64,000 nucleotides of DNA from positions 322,170,929-322,234,928 of the forward strand of contig CM022301.1 of assembly GCA_011799875.1 (NCBI GenBank), given 5' to 3'. The translations under genes and the position numbers were made by a program. The notes beneath the pieces are model-generated. The model made no database searches and was not told the origin of the DNA. It worked only from the letters and a program-made list of their open reading frames with translations. The DNA is from Thinopyrum elongatum (taxonomy: Eukaryota > Streptophyta > Magnoliopsida > Poales > Poaceae). This document shows, one piece after another, positions 1 through 10,863 of the stretch (position 1 is its first letter; the number at the start of each line of letters is the position of its first letter).

Positions 1-310
1 TTGTATTGGATATATGATGTGATTTACAGAGTAGATCTACCTCGAGATCCGTATGAGCTAAACCCTAAGGCGATGAGGTGATGAATGTAGCTCTAGCCCT
101 AAGACTAAAAACCCTCGGTTTATATAGACACCGGTAGGGTTAGGGTTACCGAAGATAGATTACAATAAGGGTTTAAAGAGATCCTGCGCCTTCTTGACTT
201 GGAGGGCAAACCACGGCTTCATAGATCTCCTGTCACTATACGGCTCCACTAGTCCGGCCCATGTACAATGGGTCGTCGCCCCGAGGACCCCTTAGTCCAT
301 GACTCCCTCA
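1..310 (-). repeat. 3' LTR of the outer gypsy element, truncated by the window start
   Basis: Matches 19298-19601 base for base apart from scattered substitutions and a short duplication near 139. About 142 bp, equal to the left part of the other LTR, must lie left of the window. The minus-strand LTR start TGAGGGAGTC ends the copy at 310. Confidence 0.9.
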
Positions 311-330
311 GTAGCCCCCGAACTTGCCTC
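311..330 (-). other. Polypurine tract of the outer gypsy element
   Basis: On the minus strand the bases next to the 3' LTR read GTTCGGGGGCTAC. This G-rich tract has the right place for plus-strand DNA priming and closely resembles the tract of the inner element (CCCGGGGGCTCC). Confidence 0.6.
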
Positions 331-889
331 CAACACCAAGGCTTGTATTCGGCATCCACTCACCCGACCAGTATTCGCTTGCGAGGCGAGTTCTTCAGTG
401 CATTTTACCCATGTTCGGAACCAAGTGATGTCCGCGATCTGAAATGGCAGTTTTACTTAACACCGAAGGCAATAATAAACGAATACCGTTCAAGTGTAAA
501 TGGTGTCTTCATATGACAACTTTTTCTCCTCTAACGAAGAGTCGCTTCCGGCCATAACGCTGAGCGGTTACTATTTCTCGAAGCGCTGCTCGAGGCCGAC
601 GCCACGTCTGGCACGTCCCCTTGAGGTGGAGATCATGTCCCGCTTTTCAAGGGATATGGTTAATGATTTCGATTCCCATCCCCGCACATAACATCACGGG
701 CATATCAGGAAGTGGAGAAGGCAACGGCATGGAAAAAGGAATCCCAGGCCTGTCAAAAGTCTATAAAGGGAGAGCTATCATAATCAGCAACCCACGCCTT
801 CTTCCACCTCCCGCTCACACAGATCCTCAGAGCTCCAGCGCCTCCTTTCCTCTGATTCCACAACGAATCCCCCTTTGCCTCCTTTGACC
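331..889 (+). other. Upstream region and 5' untranslated region of the antisense gene
   Basis: No convincing coding region. It lies between the polypurine tract of the minus-strand element and the ATG of the plus-strand antisense gene, and carries that gene's TATA box at 762. Small ORFs here show no recognisable domain. Confidence 0.5.
762..768 (+). promoter_or_regulatory. TATA box of the antisense gene
   Basis: TATAAAG lies about 120 bp upstream of the ATG at 890, which sits in the context ACCATGG. Spacing and orientation fit a private RNA polymerase II promoter for the antisense gene, independent of the LTR promoter, which points the other way. This is inferred from position and motif only. 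Confidence 0.45.
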
Positions 890-3672
890 ATGGCTGGATC
901 CGGAGCGAATGGGAAGTGGGAGGTCTCCAACGTCACCGAGAGGGACATCTTGAAGCTAAAGGAGGCCAGCTACTTGTCGGCCAACATCGCCCATCGGGCC
1001 CTCGAAGAGGGCCAGATCATCCCCACGCCCAAGCCGGGCGAAAGGGTCGTATTCCTCCCCCATTTTCTTAGAGGGCTCGAATTTCCTCTGCACCCCTTCG
1101 TAAGGGGGTTTATGTTCTTTTACGGGCTAGATTTTCACGATCTAGCCCCCAATTCCCTCCTCCACATCTCGACCTTCATCGTCTTCTGTGAAGCACTCCT
1201 TCGAGTTCAGCCGCACTTCGGTTTATGGCTGAAGGTGTTCAACGTCAAGCCCAAGGTGGTTGGCGGCGAGCATGCGGACTGTGGAGGGGCCATGATTAGT
1301 AAACTGACATGGGTCCAGTGGCTAGATGGCCACTTCGTCGACACCATCCGGATTAGGCAAAAGGAGTGGTTTTACATCTCCGAGCCGAGGAAGGCCGCAT
1401 GGGGAGCGGCCCCCTCATTCAGGTCCGGACCCCCTACCAGATTGGCCTCATGGACCACCAAGAGCCCGGACTGGGGGTGTGTCGCTCACACAAAGGCATT
1501 GCAGAAGCGCGTCGACAGTGTAATAGAGACCGGCGTGAAGCTGGTCGACGTGGTCCAGATCATGCTCCACCGCCGGCTCCTCCCTTGCTAGGAGAGGGCC
1601 AAGCCTATGTGGGAGCATGAGCCCGAGGATCCGGCCACCGTGCGACACGTCTACGGCAGGACTCCTGACAAAATATGGGGCCAACTATTCCAGCCCCAGA
1701 AGGAGTGGCCGGTCGAGGGGACGGACATCGGCCTCGACGCCACGAACCCCCCAAAGGAGGTGAGCGACATTCTTCTGTGAGGAGTGTCCGGATATTCATA
1801 CCGCGTTTGGTTCGGCCTGACCTTGTTATGCGGATTTTGCAGGGCTGGCTCGCCAAGGCCAAGAAGATCAGCGGTCCGGCGCCACTGCCGGAAGAGCCCC
1901 GATCAGAGCAGCTGGAAAAGCTGCTGGTCATAGTGCCTTATAAGGCGCCCATCAAGAAGGGCAAGAAAGAAGTACCGGAGGCCAGGGAGGGCCTCCGCTG
2001 CAGGGTTCATCCGGGCAATCGGTCTGGAGACGCTGTGGCCTCATCCGTACAGGATGGGGACGAGGATGAGGACGAGGAGGAGAGCGCCTCCTCGCACTCC
2101 AAAAAGAGGGCGGTGTCCGAGGACGTCGTGGAGGTCCAACCTTCTCCGGCCCCGAAGAGACAATGTCGGGCTAAGCTGATCCTGCCCGACAGCTCAGACT
2201 CTGACAAGGAGTCCGAGGCGTCCGAGGAGATCCCGCAGAAGGGACCCAGGGTCAAGCCCCTGCCAGTAGGTAAGGCATTGGTACTTTTAGCTATCCTATT
2301 TTTAGTATTTCATTTTAATTGAAGGCTAACCCTTCTGAATTGCAGCCCCCCACATGAACGCCCCACCGAGCAGACTTCGGAGGGGACATCTCCACGTGCC
2401 GAACTAGCGGACAGTGGGTCTATGGCACACTCCGCGCCTCCTCCGGTCCCCGAAGAGGTTGAGTAGGTGCGGTCCCGAAGGACTCCTCCTCCTCCGAACA
2501 CAGAGGGGGACGCCGACGCCGTAATGGCCGAGGTTAACACCTCGATCACCTAAGACCAGGAGGGAGAGTCCCTCCTAGCTGACACGGGAAAGGAGTTCGG
2601 ACCATCCGGACCCCATCCGTCGACTGCTCCCGAGCCCCCAAGGCCTTCGACGGCCCAGGCTCCTCCTAGCGGGGAAGGGGCCGGGGAGCCAACGTCAGTG
2701 GCGAACACCTCTACACGGGCGGCGGCTGGCTGGCCAGACGTGCTGGAGGAGCTGGTGGACAACTCCGCCATCATTGATGGGCACCGCACTCTTATGAGTG
2801 CGGTTATGCAGGGTGTTTGGTCCGTCCAATCCGGACTGAACGACATTGTCCAAGGCCTTCTAACAGGCTTTGAGGTAAGTCAAGTAATGCTCTTTCCTCA
2901 TAATGCGATTGTAATTGATAGTTTGGGTAGGCCGTACATAACAGCCCCTGAGACTCTGCAAGGACATCGAAGAAAAACTGCAGAGGCTCAAATTCAGTAG
3001 GCCGATTAATGATGTCGACGTTTCTTTTGCTAATGCAGGCATCTTCCGTGGCCGCGACTGCTAATGTCGTGGCACTAGAGGAGATGGATCGGAAGCTCAA
3101 GCTTTCCGATAAAGAGCTTGACCTTGTCAACAAACGGCTTGACGAGGCGCAAGGTAAGCCCTGTGAAAAGATGTGTACTTTGCTTGACGCTGGATATTGA
3201 TGATCCGGACTATATGCTAATCCTTTATCTTGATGATCCTGCAGCTGCTGCCGCCGAGGTTGAGGGCTTGAAGGAGGCCCTGAAGAAAGCTGAGGCCGAG
3301 GCGGCCACAAAGAAGACGGCTGCTAAGAAGGCGGTGGCCGAGCTTGAGAAGGCCAAGCTTGCTGCTGAGCAACACGAGGCTCGAGTGGCCGAAGTCCAAG
3401 TGGAGCTCCAGGATGCCGCCGAGAAGCTAGAGGCCCTTGAGAAGGGGCAGGAGGAGCAATCCTCCCGGCTATCCAAGGCGGAGAAGGAGCTCCAGGAGGC
3501 GAGGACTGACGTGCGAGGTGTCCGAGAGGAGCTCCGCCAAGCCGCGCAAATTGTAAATGGTAAGAAATACTTACTGCAGAGTGTGTTCGAAGGCAACAGG
3601 TTCGCCCTACTGACGCGGGTCTGGCGCTCCGCAGGCGTCTTCACCGAACTTCCGAAGAATGTGGCGGCCGCA

Positions 3673-3677
3673 GCGAG
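3673..3677. repeat. Left target-site duplication GCGAG of the inner gypsy element
   Basis: GCGAG directly precedes the LTR start TGTCGG at 3678 and is repeated at 13898-13902 directly after the LTR end ACGACA. A 5-bp duplication is standard for LTR-retrotransposon integrase. Confidence 0.93.
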
Positions 3678-4593
3678 TGTCGGTGCAACAAACCCTAGGT
3701 CTGTTGCCCAGACTGTGCACAGGCCTAAGATCAAGATCGCAACATCCAAGTCCAGACCAAGCAAGAAGAGATCAGCTCTTTGAAGAATCAGAGTGCAGAA
3801 CAAGGAGACCAAGACGAGCTAAATGAGCAAGATACTGCTAAGGAAAAACCTCCCTTGCCGGGTAGGCGACCCTGGCAAGGTCAAGGTTGTCCCGGAAGCA
3901 AGCCTCAAGACCATCCCGGCAGGCTTGCCGGGTGCTACGAAAGCAAACCACCCCGCTAAGGCTTCACCGCACCACCTCGCAGCGACGCAAGTCATCAATC
4001 GATGCGGTGTCAAGCCCCCAAGTGACTAAGTGGCTGTTTTTTGCCACATGGCAGCCACTTCCTACAGAGATTACCTCCGAATGACACCCATCCAGCGACA
4101 TGTCATGCAGACAGGAGAGAAGGTGGCCGAACAGCCCGGCAAGGCGTGCCGGGCAGGCCATGATGTGACACTAAGCGGCACATTTAATGCGCTCTGTCCT
4201 GTCTGCAGAGTTAGGTAATGATAGCACTGTTTGCTATCTAATCAGTACACAATGACTGATTTGCCACTGTGGTAACCCCTTGATCTATAAAAGGAGGCCC
4301 ATGGCAACCATGGAAAGGGTTCAGAACCTTGTACACTCGTACACGCGTAGCTGCTCTCGCCCCGAGGCAACCATGCCGGGCAAGAGTGCTGCGTTTCCAC
4401 CATAATCCACCATCAATCCACCAAAGCAGGAGTAGTGTTTTATGCCTCGCGGCGGCCCGAACCTGGGTAAAATTGCCCGTGTGATCTCTGCCGTGCTGCG
4501 CGATGTTCTCCGCTCTTTGTGCAATGTGCTCAACCCCCCTGCCGAACCAAAAGGGGCCGGTGGCCCCATAGGTGGCCGTGGTTTCCCACGACA
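3678..4593 (+). repeat. 5' LTR of the inner gypsy element
   Basis: Starts TGTCGGTGCAAC, ends CCCACGACA, and is 916 bp, the same length as the copy at 12982-13897. It contains a TATA box at 4286. Confidence 0.95.
4286..4293 (+). promoter_or_regulatory. TATA box in the 5' LTR of the inner gypsy element
   Basis: TATAAAAG about 300 bp before the LTR end, a normal place for the U3/R boundary. The 3' LTR carries TATAAAAG at the matching position. Confidence 0.6.
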
Positions 4594-4594
4594 T

Positions 4595-4615
4595 CTTTGG
4601 CGCGCCAGGTAGGGG
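4595..4615 (+). other. Primer-binding region of the inner gypsy element
   Basis: TTTGGCGCGCCAGGTAGGGG starts within a few bases of the LTR end, where minus-strand priming by a tRNA 3' end is expected. Grass Tat elements commonly carry this type of sequence here. I did not assign the tRNA. Confidence 0.55.
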
Positions 4616-4681
4616 AGCAGCGCTTGCGCGAACCCGAGAAGCGTACATAGCGCGTCATCTTCATCGACGGCTCCATCGTTC

Positions 4682-6303
4682 ATGGCGCCCAAGAAGAAGC
4701 CCGGCGCTGCAGCCCACCCATCCACTTCGAAGGCCCTGCTGCACGCGGCCGCTGAGACCGCAGAGGCCACAAGGGCACACAGGGACACGGACACTACGGG
4801 GGACGTGGTCGGCGCAGGCGGCGTCGCCACCACCTCCCCTGCGGTGGAAGTAAGAGCAGAAGGCGTCGGGGAAGTACAACACCAACAGCATCCCGACGGC
4901 CACGCTCCACAAGCTACTACTGGCACCATAAGGAGCCAGGCGACACAATTATCTACGTCATCATCCATGCCAAGCACCGCTTCGGAGGCTATGGTGCGGG
5001 CCCAGCTGCTGTTGAGATTTCCGCCGGCAGCCGATCAGATGGATGAGTGGAGAGCCACCATTCAAAGCCTGATTGGTTTCGCCGAAGTGGGAGGATCACA
5101 GCGAGCTGGCCTGCCACGGCCTTCCAATGCGACGGCAACAGCCCGCGCAGCTGGCCATGTCGAGGGGGGCACCCCCATAGTGCAGTCCCCTCCACGGCAG
5201 CCTGCGCAAGGGCCACGACCAGAACCACGCGATCAAGAACCCGACGATGTCTCGATGGCTTCCTCCGGCCCTCGAGCGCGTCAGGACCAGCGGCTAGCCC
5301 AGGAAGACAGGCGAGAGTAAGGTGCACGCGTCACCGTCGAGCAACGCCACGACACCCGCTGCCAGTCTGATCGGCGCAACGGCCCCGATGTCGACGAACC
5401 TGCGCTCGGTGAGGGTGGGGGCCTACCTTTTGAGGTTGGGTGCCCCGCCTTCACTCGCGAGCTGCGGCAAGTCCGTTGGCCATCTTCCCGCACATTCAAG
5501 TCGGAGATACCAAAGAAGTGCGATGGAAGATTGAACCCAGCAGAGTTCCTGAGCATCTACACCATCGCTGTTCAGGCTGCCGGGGGAAGAGACGAGAAGG
5601 TGTTCGCCAACTACTTCCCTTTGGCACTCAAGCCAAATGTGAGGTCTTGGCTGATGCACCTGCCGGAGAACTCCATTTCAACTTGGGCTGACCTGTGCCA
5701 TGAATCTGTTGGCGCCTTCACAGGTGGCCATCAAGAACCAGGGTGGCCCAGCGATCTGCAACTCCTCCCATAGAAGGAAGGGAGACACTGCGGAAGTACA
5801 TGCAAAGGTTCAGCCGAGTGCACAGGAACATCCCAGACATCCACCCGGCAGCCGTGATAGATGCATTCCAGTCCAACATGCGCAACCACCGGATACGTTC
5901 CAAAATGAACGTGTGGCTGCCCCGGACTGTGAATAAGTTATACACACTGGTGGATAAGTGTGCTCGCATAGAGGAGGGAAGGCGACTTCCCGGCGAAGAG
6001 GACGGCGTCGACATCAATTCAGACGATGACGATGACGCCACTATCCAGAAGAAGAACAAGAAACGCAATAAGAAGCGCAAGGAGAAAGTTGTGATGGCAG
6101 TCGAAGGGTCAAGCACACCTAGTATCGGCAAGAAGGCCAAGGCCGAAGCACCCGACAAGGAGGTTGCCACGTGCACTGACTGTCGGGCGGCTGCGGCTGC
6201 CGAGAAGGCCGGGAAGGGTGAGGGGTCATATTGCAAGATCCATAGGACCAAGGGCCACGACCTTCAAGAGTGCCATCAGGTTGAGCAGCTCGTCAGGAAG
6301 TAG
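4682..6303 (+). pseudogene. gag remnant of the inner gypsy element
   Basis: Begins MAPKKKPGAAAH with a basic, low-complexity N-terminus. The reading frame breaks near 5320 and resumes with the capsid-like core (NPAEFLSIYTIAVQAAGG, 5531 on), then shifts near 5740 into the part from 5743 to 6303. That part ends with a lysine-rich stretch and a knuckle-like motif, YCKIHRTKGHDLQEC. The stop at 6301 (TAG) lies in the frame that continues into the protease, so gag and pol were probably one polyprotein. Gag proteins form the cytoplasmic particle that packages element RNA. Two or more frameshifts make this copy non-functional. Confidence 0.8.
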
Positions 6304-6513
6304 AGGGCTGAGTACGAGAAGCGTGATAAGGAGAAAAACCAGGATGGTACAGGCGGGAAGGGCCGTGGCGGCGGAGTAAGCCGCCCCAGCAAGGCTCCCC
6401 AGAATCAAGGGAAACCCGCCAGAGGCCGTGAGAAGAAGGATTGCAGTGATGAGACCGATGAGGGAGATGAAGAGGAAACCAGCGAGCAGGAGTTCCAGAA
6501 AGCCACTGACGCC

Positions 6514-7370
6514 TTGTGCATTGACGGGGGTGCATCTCTACACTCCTCTCACCTTAAACAGTGGGCGCGTGAAGTCAACACCATGGAGCCAACGGCAGAT
6601 TCTCGGAAGCCGCTCAAATGGTCCCGCATGCCCATCATCTTTGACGAAGAGGATCACCCTGATCACACCACTGCGGTAGGGTGCTTGCCGTTGTTGGTCT
6701 CACCAATAATACGCAACCTCAAGGTCACAAAGATGTTGGTTGACGGCGGGGCTGGGTTGAATCTGATATCTCCAAAGGTCCTCAGCAAGCTTCAGATAGC
6801 GGATGAGGAGCTCAAGGTTACTGGTACGTTCCAAGGAATCAACCTCGGTAGGAGTCATCCTAAGGGAAAGATCACGCTGCCGGTGACATTCGGGGGGGGG
6901 GGGAGTTAAACTACCGGACTGAGAAGATTGTGTTTGACGTGGTTGACCTCCCCTTGCCGTACAATGGAATCCTTGGTCGCCCAGCTCTGGCCAAGTTCAT
7001 GGCGGCATCCCACTATGCCTACAATGCCTTGAAGATGCCAGGGCCGATAGGAGTCATTTCCATTCCGTCAGATCGGAAAGATGCAGTCATATGCATGGAC
7101 AAGATGTATCGGGAAGCAGTCACGGCAGAGGCCGCGGAAGCCAGTGTTCCTACCAAGGAGAGTAAGGAAATGGAGAAAGCTAGCAAGGATGCCAGCAAGG
7201 AATCCAGGAAGTGTGCCTCTCCGGAGTGCGCTGCGTCTGTCGATGACTTGCCGGAGAGTTCCAGTAGCAAGAGATCCAAAGCTGTTGCGCCTGCTGTGAA
7301 GAAGGTCCCGGCAGGGCTGGCCGGCACTGATGGTACCTTGACTATCAGTGCCACCCTCGATGACAAATAG
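6514..7370 (+). pseudogene. Aspartic protease remnant of the inner gypsy element
   Basis: The active-site motif LVDGGAGLNL lies near 6733-6762, with the DGG triad typical of Tat proteases in place of DTG or DSG. The reading frame shifts at a run of 12 G (6892-6903) and continues with the conserved tail YNGILGRPALAKFMA and LKMPGP. The enzyme would cut the Gag-Pol polyprotein. A stop at 7368 (TAG) separates it from reverse transcriptase. The long G run looks like the cause of the frameshift. Confidence 0.8.
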
Positions 7371-8186
7371 GAAAGCGCGCTCGTTGCCTTCCTGCGGGCG
7401 AATGTCAATGTGTTTGCCTGGCAACCATGTGACATCCCCGGTGTTCCCAGGGAGGTAATCGAGCACCACCTTGATGTCTGCCCACATGCCCGGCCCGTCA
7501 AGCAGAAGGTCCGAAAGCAAGCCTTGGAACGGTAGCAGTTCATTGCCGAGGAGATCAAGAAGCTTGAGGCAGCTGGTCTGGTCAGAGGAGTATTACATCC
7601 AACATGGTTAGCAAATCCCGTGGTGGTACACAAGGCTAATGGGAGATGGAGGCTGTGCATAGATTTCATGGATCTGAACAAGGCATGCCCGAAGGACCCT
7701 TTTCCCTTGCCGTGCATCGACCAGATTGTGGATTCCACCTCTGGGTGTGACCTGCTTTCCTTCCTGGATGCCTACTCTGGATATCATCAGAACTTTATGT
7801 CCAAGGAAGACGAAGAAAAGACTGCGTTCATCACCCCGTGTGGCACGTACTGCTTCGTGCAGATGCCTTTCGGGTTAAAGAGCGCCGGATCCACTTTTGC
7901 AATGGCAGTCCAGATTGGTTTTGAATCATAGTTGCACAAAAACATTGAGGCTTACATGTCTGATATTGTGGTCAAGACCAAGGACAGATCAACCCTCATT
8001 CAGAATTTGGAAGAGACGTTTGCTAATCTGCGCAAGATCAACTTAAAGCTAAACCCGGAGAAGTGCGTGTTTGGCGTTCCTTCCGGCAAGCTACTTGGCT
8101 TCTTTGTGTCCCACCGGGGGATAGCAGCCAACCCCGACAAGATCAATGCTATCGAGCAGATTTAAGCACCCAAGACAGTCAAGGAT
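7371..8186 (+). pseudogene. Reverse transcriptase remnant of the inner gypsy element
   Basis: Conserved blocks in order: RLCIDFMDLNKACPKDPFPL (7652 on), FLDAYSGYHQ, QMPFGLKSAGSTFA, then AYMSDIVVKT. The catalytic YxDD box reads YMSD, so the first metal-binding aspartate is replaced by serine. In-frame stops occur at 7533, 7929 and 8163. The sequence KDPFPLP is typical of the Tat lineage. The enzyme would copy element RNA into DNA in the cytoplasmic particle; this copy cannot do so. Confidence 0.88.
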
Positions 8187-9362
8187 GTGAGGCGTTTGAC
8201 AGGATGCGTGGCAGCACTGAGCAGGTTCATTTCCAAGTCTGCCGAGCACGCCTTGCTGTTTTTCAAAATCTTGAAAAAGGCAGTGCCCATGGAGTGGACC
8301 CCGGAGGCAGATGTTGTGCTGCGAGATTTGAGGACCTATCTTTCCTCTGTGCCCACCTTGGTCGCTCCCAAACCACAAGAGCCATTGCTGCTATACTTAG
8401 CGGCAACCAATCAAGTGGTTAGCGTGGTACTGGTGGCGCAGCGGGAAGTGGAAGACGCGGCAACCACAACCACTGTTACCTCTGGAGAAGAAAGTGGCCC
8501 TATCCCGACAAGGCCAGAGTCAATCCAAAGCGAAGAAAGGCAGAGCAGCGGAAGCAGTTCACTGGTCACGGCAAAGAAGAAAGTGGTGCGGCGCCCAATG
8601 TACTTCGTCAGCTCCCTATTGCAGGGGGTTAGGTCGAGGTACTCTGGCGTGCAAAAGCTGATTTTTGGCCTCATCATGGCCACAAGGAAATTGTGCCACT
8701 ACTTCCAAGCCCACGAGATCACAGTTGTCACCCGTTTCCCCTTACAACACATACTCCGAAACCCTGAGGCCACCGGCAGGATTGTGTTATGGGCTTTGGA
8801 GTTGTCCAGCTTTGGTTTGAAATTTGAGAGCACGTCTACCATCCAGAGCAGAGCACTAGCAAAATTCATCGCAGAGTGGACACCAACTCCTGATGAAGAG
8901 GTATTGGAGACAGTTATTCCCGGCAAGGAAGCGCCCCAAGATTGGATCATGTATTTCGATGGTGCCTTTTCCCTACAAGGTGCAGGGGCTGGCGTGCTTC
9001 TTGTTGCTCCCACTGGGGACCACCTTAAGTACATCGTCCAGATGCACTTTCCCCGGGAGAAGGCTACCAACAATACTGCAGAGTATGAAGGGCTCCTTGC
9101 CGGCCTAAGAATTGCAACAGAACTGGGAATTAAGAAGCTGATCACCCACAAAGATTCATAACTTGTGGTGAGACAAGTCAACAAGGATTACCAAAGTCCA
9201 TTGATGGAGGCATACATTGAGGAAGTGAGAAAGTTGGAGGAGCACTTTGACGGATTGCAAATAGAGCACGTACCCCGTGTGGAAAACAGCATCGCTGATC
9301 ATCTGTCAAAGTGCGCTGCGCAAAAACTCCTGTGGAACCAGGGACTTTTGTTCTCCATCTGA
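8187..9362 (+). pseudogene. RT connection and RNase H region of the inner gypsy element
   Basis: The first half (VRRLTGCVAALSRFISKSAE to about 8890) is the tether after the RT palm. The second half carries a second, archaeal-type RNase H signature: MYFDGAFSLQGAGAGVLL (8948 on), NNTAEYEGLLAGL (9068 on), then HKDS followed by a stop at 9159 (TAA), and VENSIADHLSKCA. This extra RNase H domain is a known Tat-lineage hallmark. After 9311 the frame shifts into the integrase frame. Confidence 0.82.
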
Positions 9363-10834
9363 CTCAAACCTCCGTATCCCCAGCAACAATGGCCAGAAAG
9401 AGGAGGAAACTGGACTCCGGCAAGCCTCACCCGGCAGGACCTCCCGAGGCCCCCAGCAGAGAGCTTGGCAGGAACAACTCCCCTTCGATCAGCGAGCTGC
9501 ACCATCCTGCCAAACCACCGGTCCCTGCGGTCGAGAAGTGCGCTCCTGCGAATGAGGAGGTGCTGTTAGTCCTTGTTGCCGAGCCTCTGGCCCCAACTTG
9601 GGCACGACACATAGTCCATTTCCTCCAAACTGGAGAACTCCCCGAAGAGCAAGAAGAAGCTGAAAGAGTAGCCCAGAGGGCCAGTATGTATCAGTTTGTT
9701 GATGACACACTATACAGAAGGAGGCCCAATGGTGTGAAATTGAAGTGCATTTGCCGGGAGGAAGGAAAGGAACTGTTGGCAGAGATACACAAAGGTATGT
9801 GCGGCTCACACATTGGATCAAGGGCCCTGGCTGGAAAAGCCTTCTGGCAAGGTTTCTATTGGCCCACGGCCCTCCAAGATGCAGTTGAGCTCGTCACCAA
9901 ATGTGAAGCCTGCCAGTTCCACTCCAAGAACATTCATCAGCCTGCCCAAGCTCTCCAGACGATCCCTTTATCATGGCCCTTCTCGGTCCTGGGGCTCAAT
10001 ATCTTGGGCCCCTTCCCCCGTGCTACTAGGGGCTTTGAGTTCTTGTTCGGCGCTATCGACAAGTTCACAAAGTGGCCAGAGGTGGAGCCCGTGAGAAAGG
10101 TGACCGCTCAGTCAGCTATCAAGTTCTTGAAAGGATTGGTGTGCCACTTCGGAGTCCCTGCCCGGATCATCACTGACAATGGCACCCAATTCACGAGCCA
10201 CGCCTTCATGCAATATGTTCATGCCCTCGGAAGCAAGATCTCGTTCGCCTCTGTCGCCCATCCCAGAAGCAACGGACAAGCTGAGAGGGCGAACGCTAAA
10301 GTGTTGCGGGGCCTCAAGACAAGAACTTTTGATAAACTGCAGAAGTGTGGCAGGCGATGGATTGATGAGTTGTCGGTGGTTCTTTGGTCCCTCAGAACGA
10401 CACCAAATCGAGCTACCGGGCAGACTCCCTTCTCCCTAGTCTATGGGGCAGAAGCAGTTATCCCCACGGAACTCATATTCGGGTCTCCTCGAGTGCTTGC
10501 CTACGATGAAGTAGTGCAGGAATGGCACCGGCGTGACGACGCTGTGCTACTTAAGGAGAACCGTCTCTGGGCCGCTACGCGTGCTGCACGCTACCAGCAA
10601 GCCCTGCGTCGCTATCACAGCAGTAGGGTTCGTGCCCGGGGGTTTGAGGAAGGCGACCTTGTCCTTAGGTGTGTTCAGTCCGCCAAGGGTACAAACAAGT
10701 TGACACCGAAGTGGGAAGGCCCGTACCGGGTAGTACGAGTCACCAGACCTGGCGCAGTCCGTCTGGAGACCGGAGATGGCATTCAATTGCAAACCTCATG
10801 GAATATTGAGCATCTCCGTAAGTTCTACCCGTAA
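9311..10834 (+). pseudogene. Integrase of the inner gypsy element, long open frame with one changed catalytic residue
   Basis: An open frame of 507 codons. Its first 50 or so residues are linker. The HHCC zinc finger (IHKGMCGSHIGS ... CEACQ) spans residues 158 to 200. The catalytic core follows with GLNILGPFP, ITDNGTQF and SNGQAERAN. The first acidic residue of the D,D-35-E triad, normally GxD, reads N here. The C-terminal part ends TSWNIEHLRKFYP. The enzyme would insert element DNA into the genome. The length is normal, but the D to N change and the upstream stops argue against activity. Confidence 0.9.
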
Positions 10835-10840
10835 GGCGCG

Positions 10841-10863
10841 GCTGTCGGGCCCTGCCCGACAGC
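10841..10863 (+). other. Perfect hairpin just after the pol stop codon
   Basis: GCTGTCGGGC, then a 3-base loop CCT, then the exact complement GCCCGACAGC, starting 7 bases after the TAA at 10832. It could be a 3' structural element of the genomic RNA. Function is unknown. Confidence 0.5.

Noticed and set aside
3225..3812. 195-codon minus-strand open frame
   Set aside because: It is the antisense shadow of the coiled-coil exon of the antisense gene plus LTR sequence; the serine/alanine-rich composition comes from complementing Glu/Lys codons.
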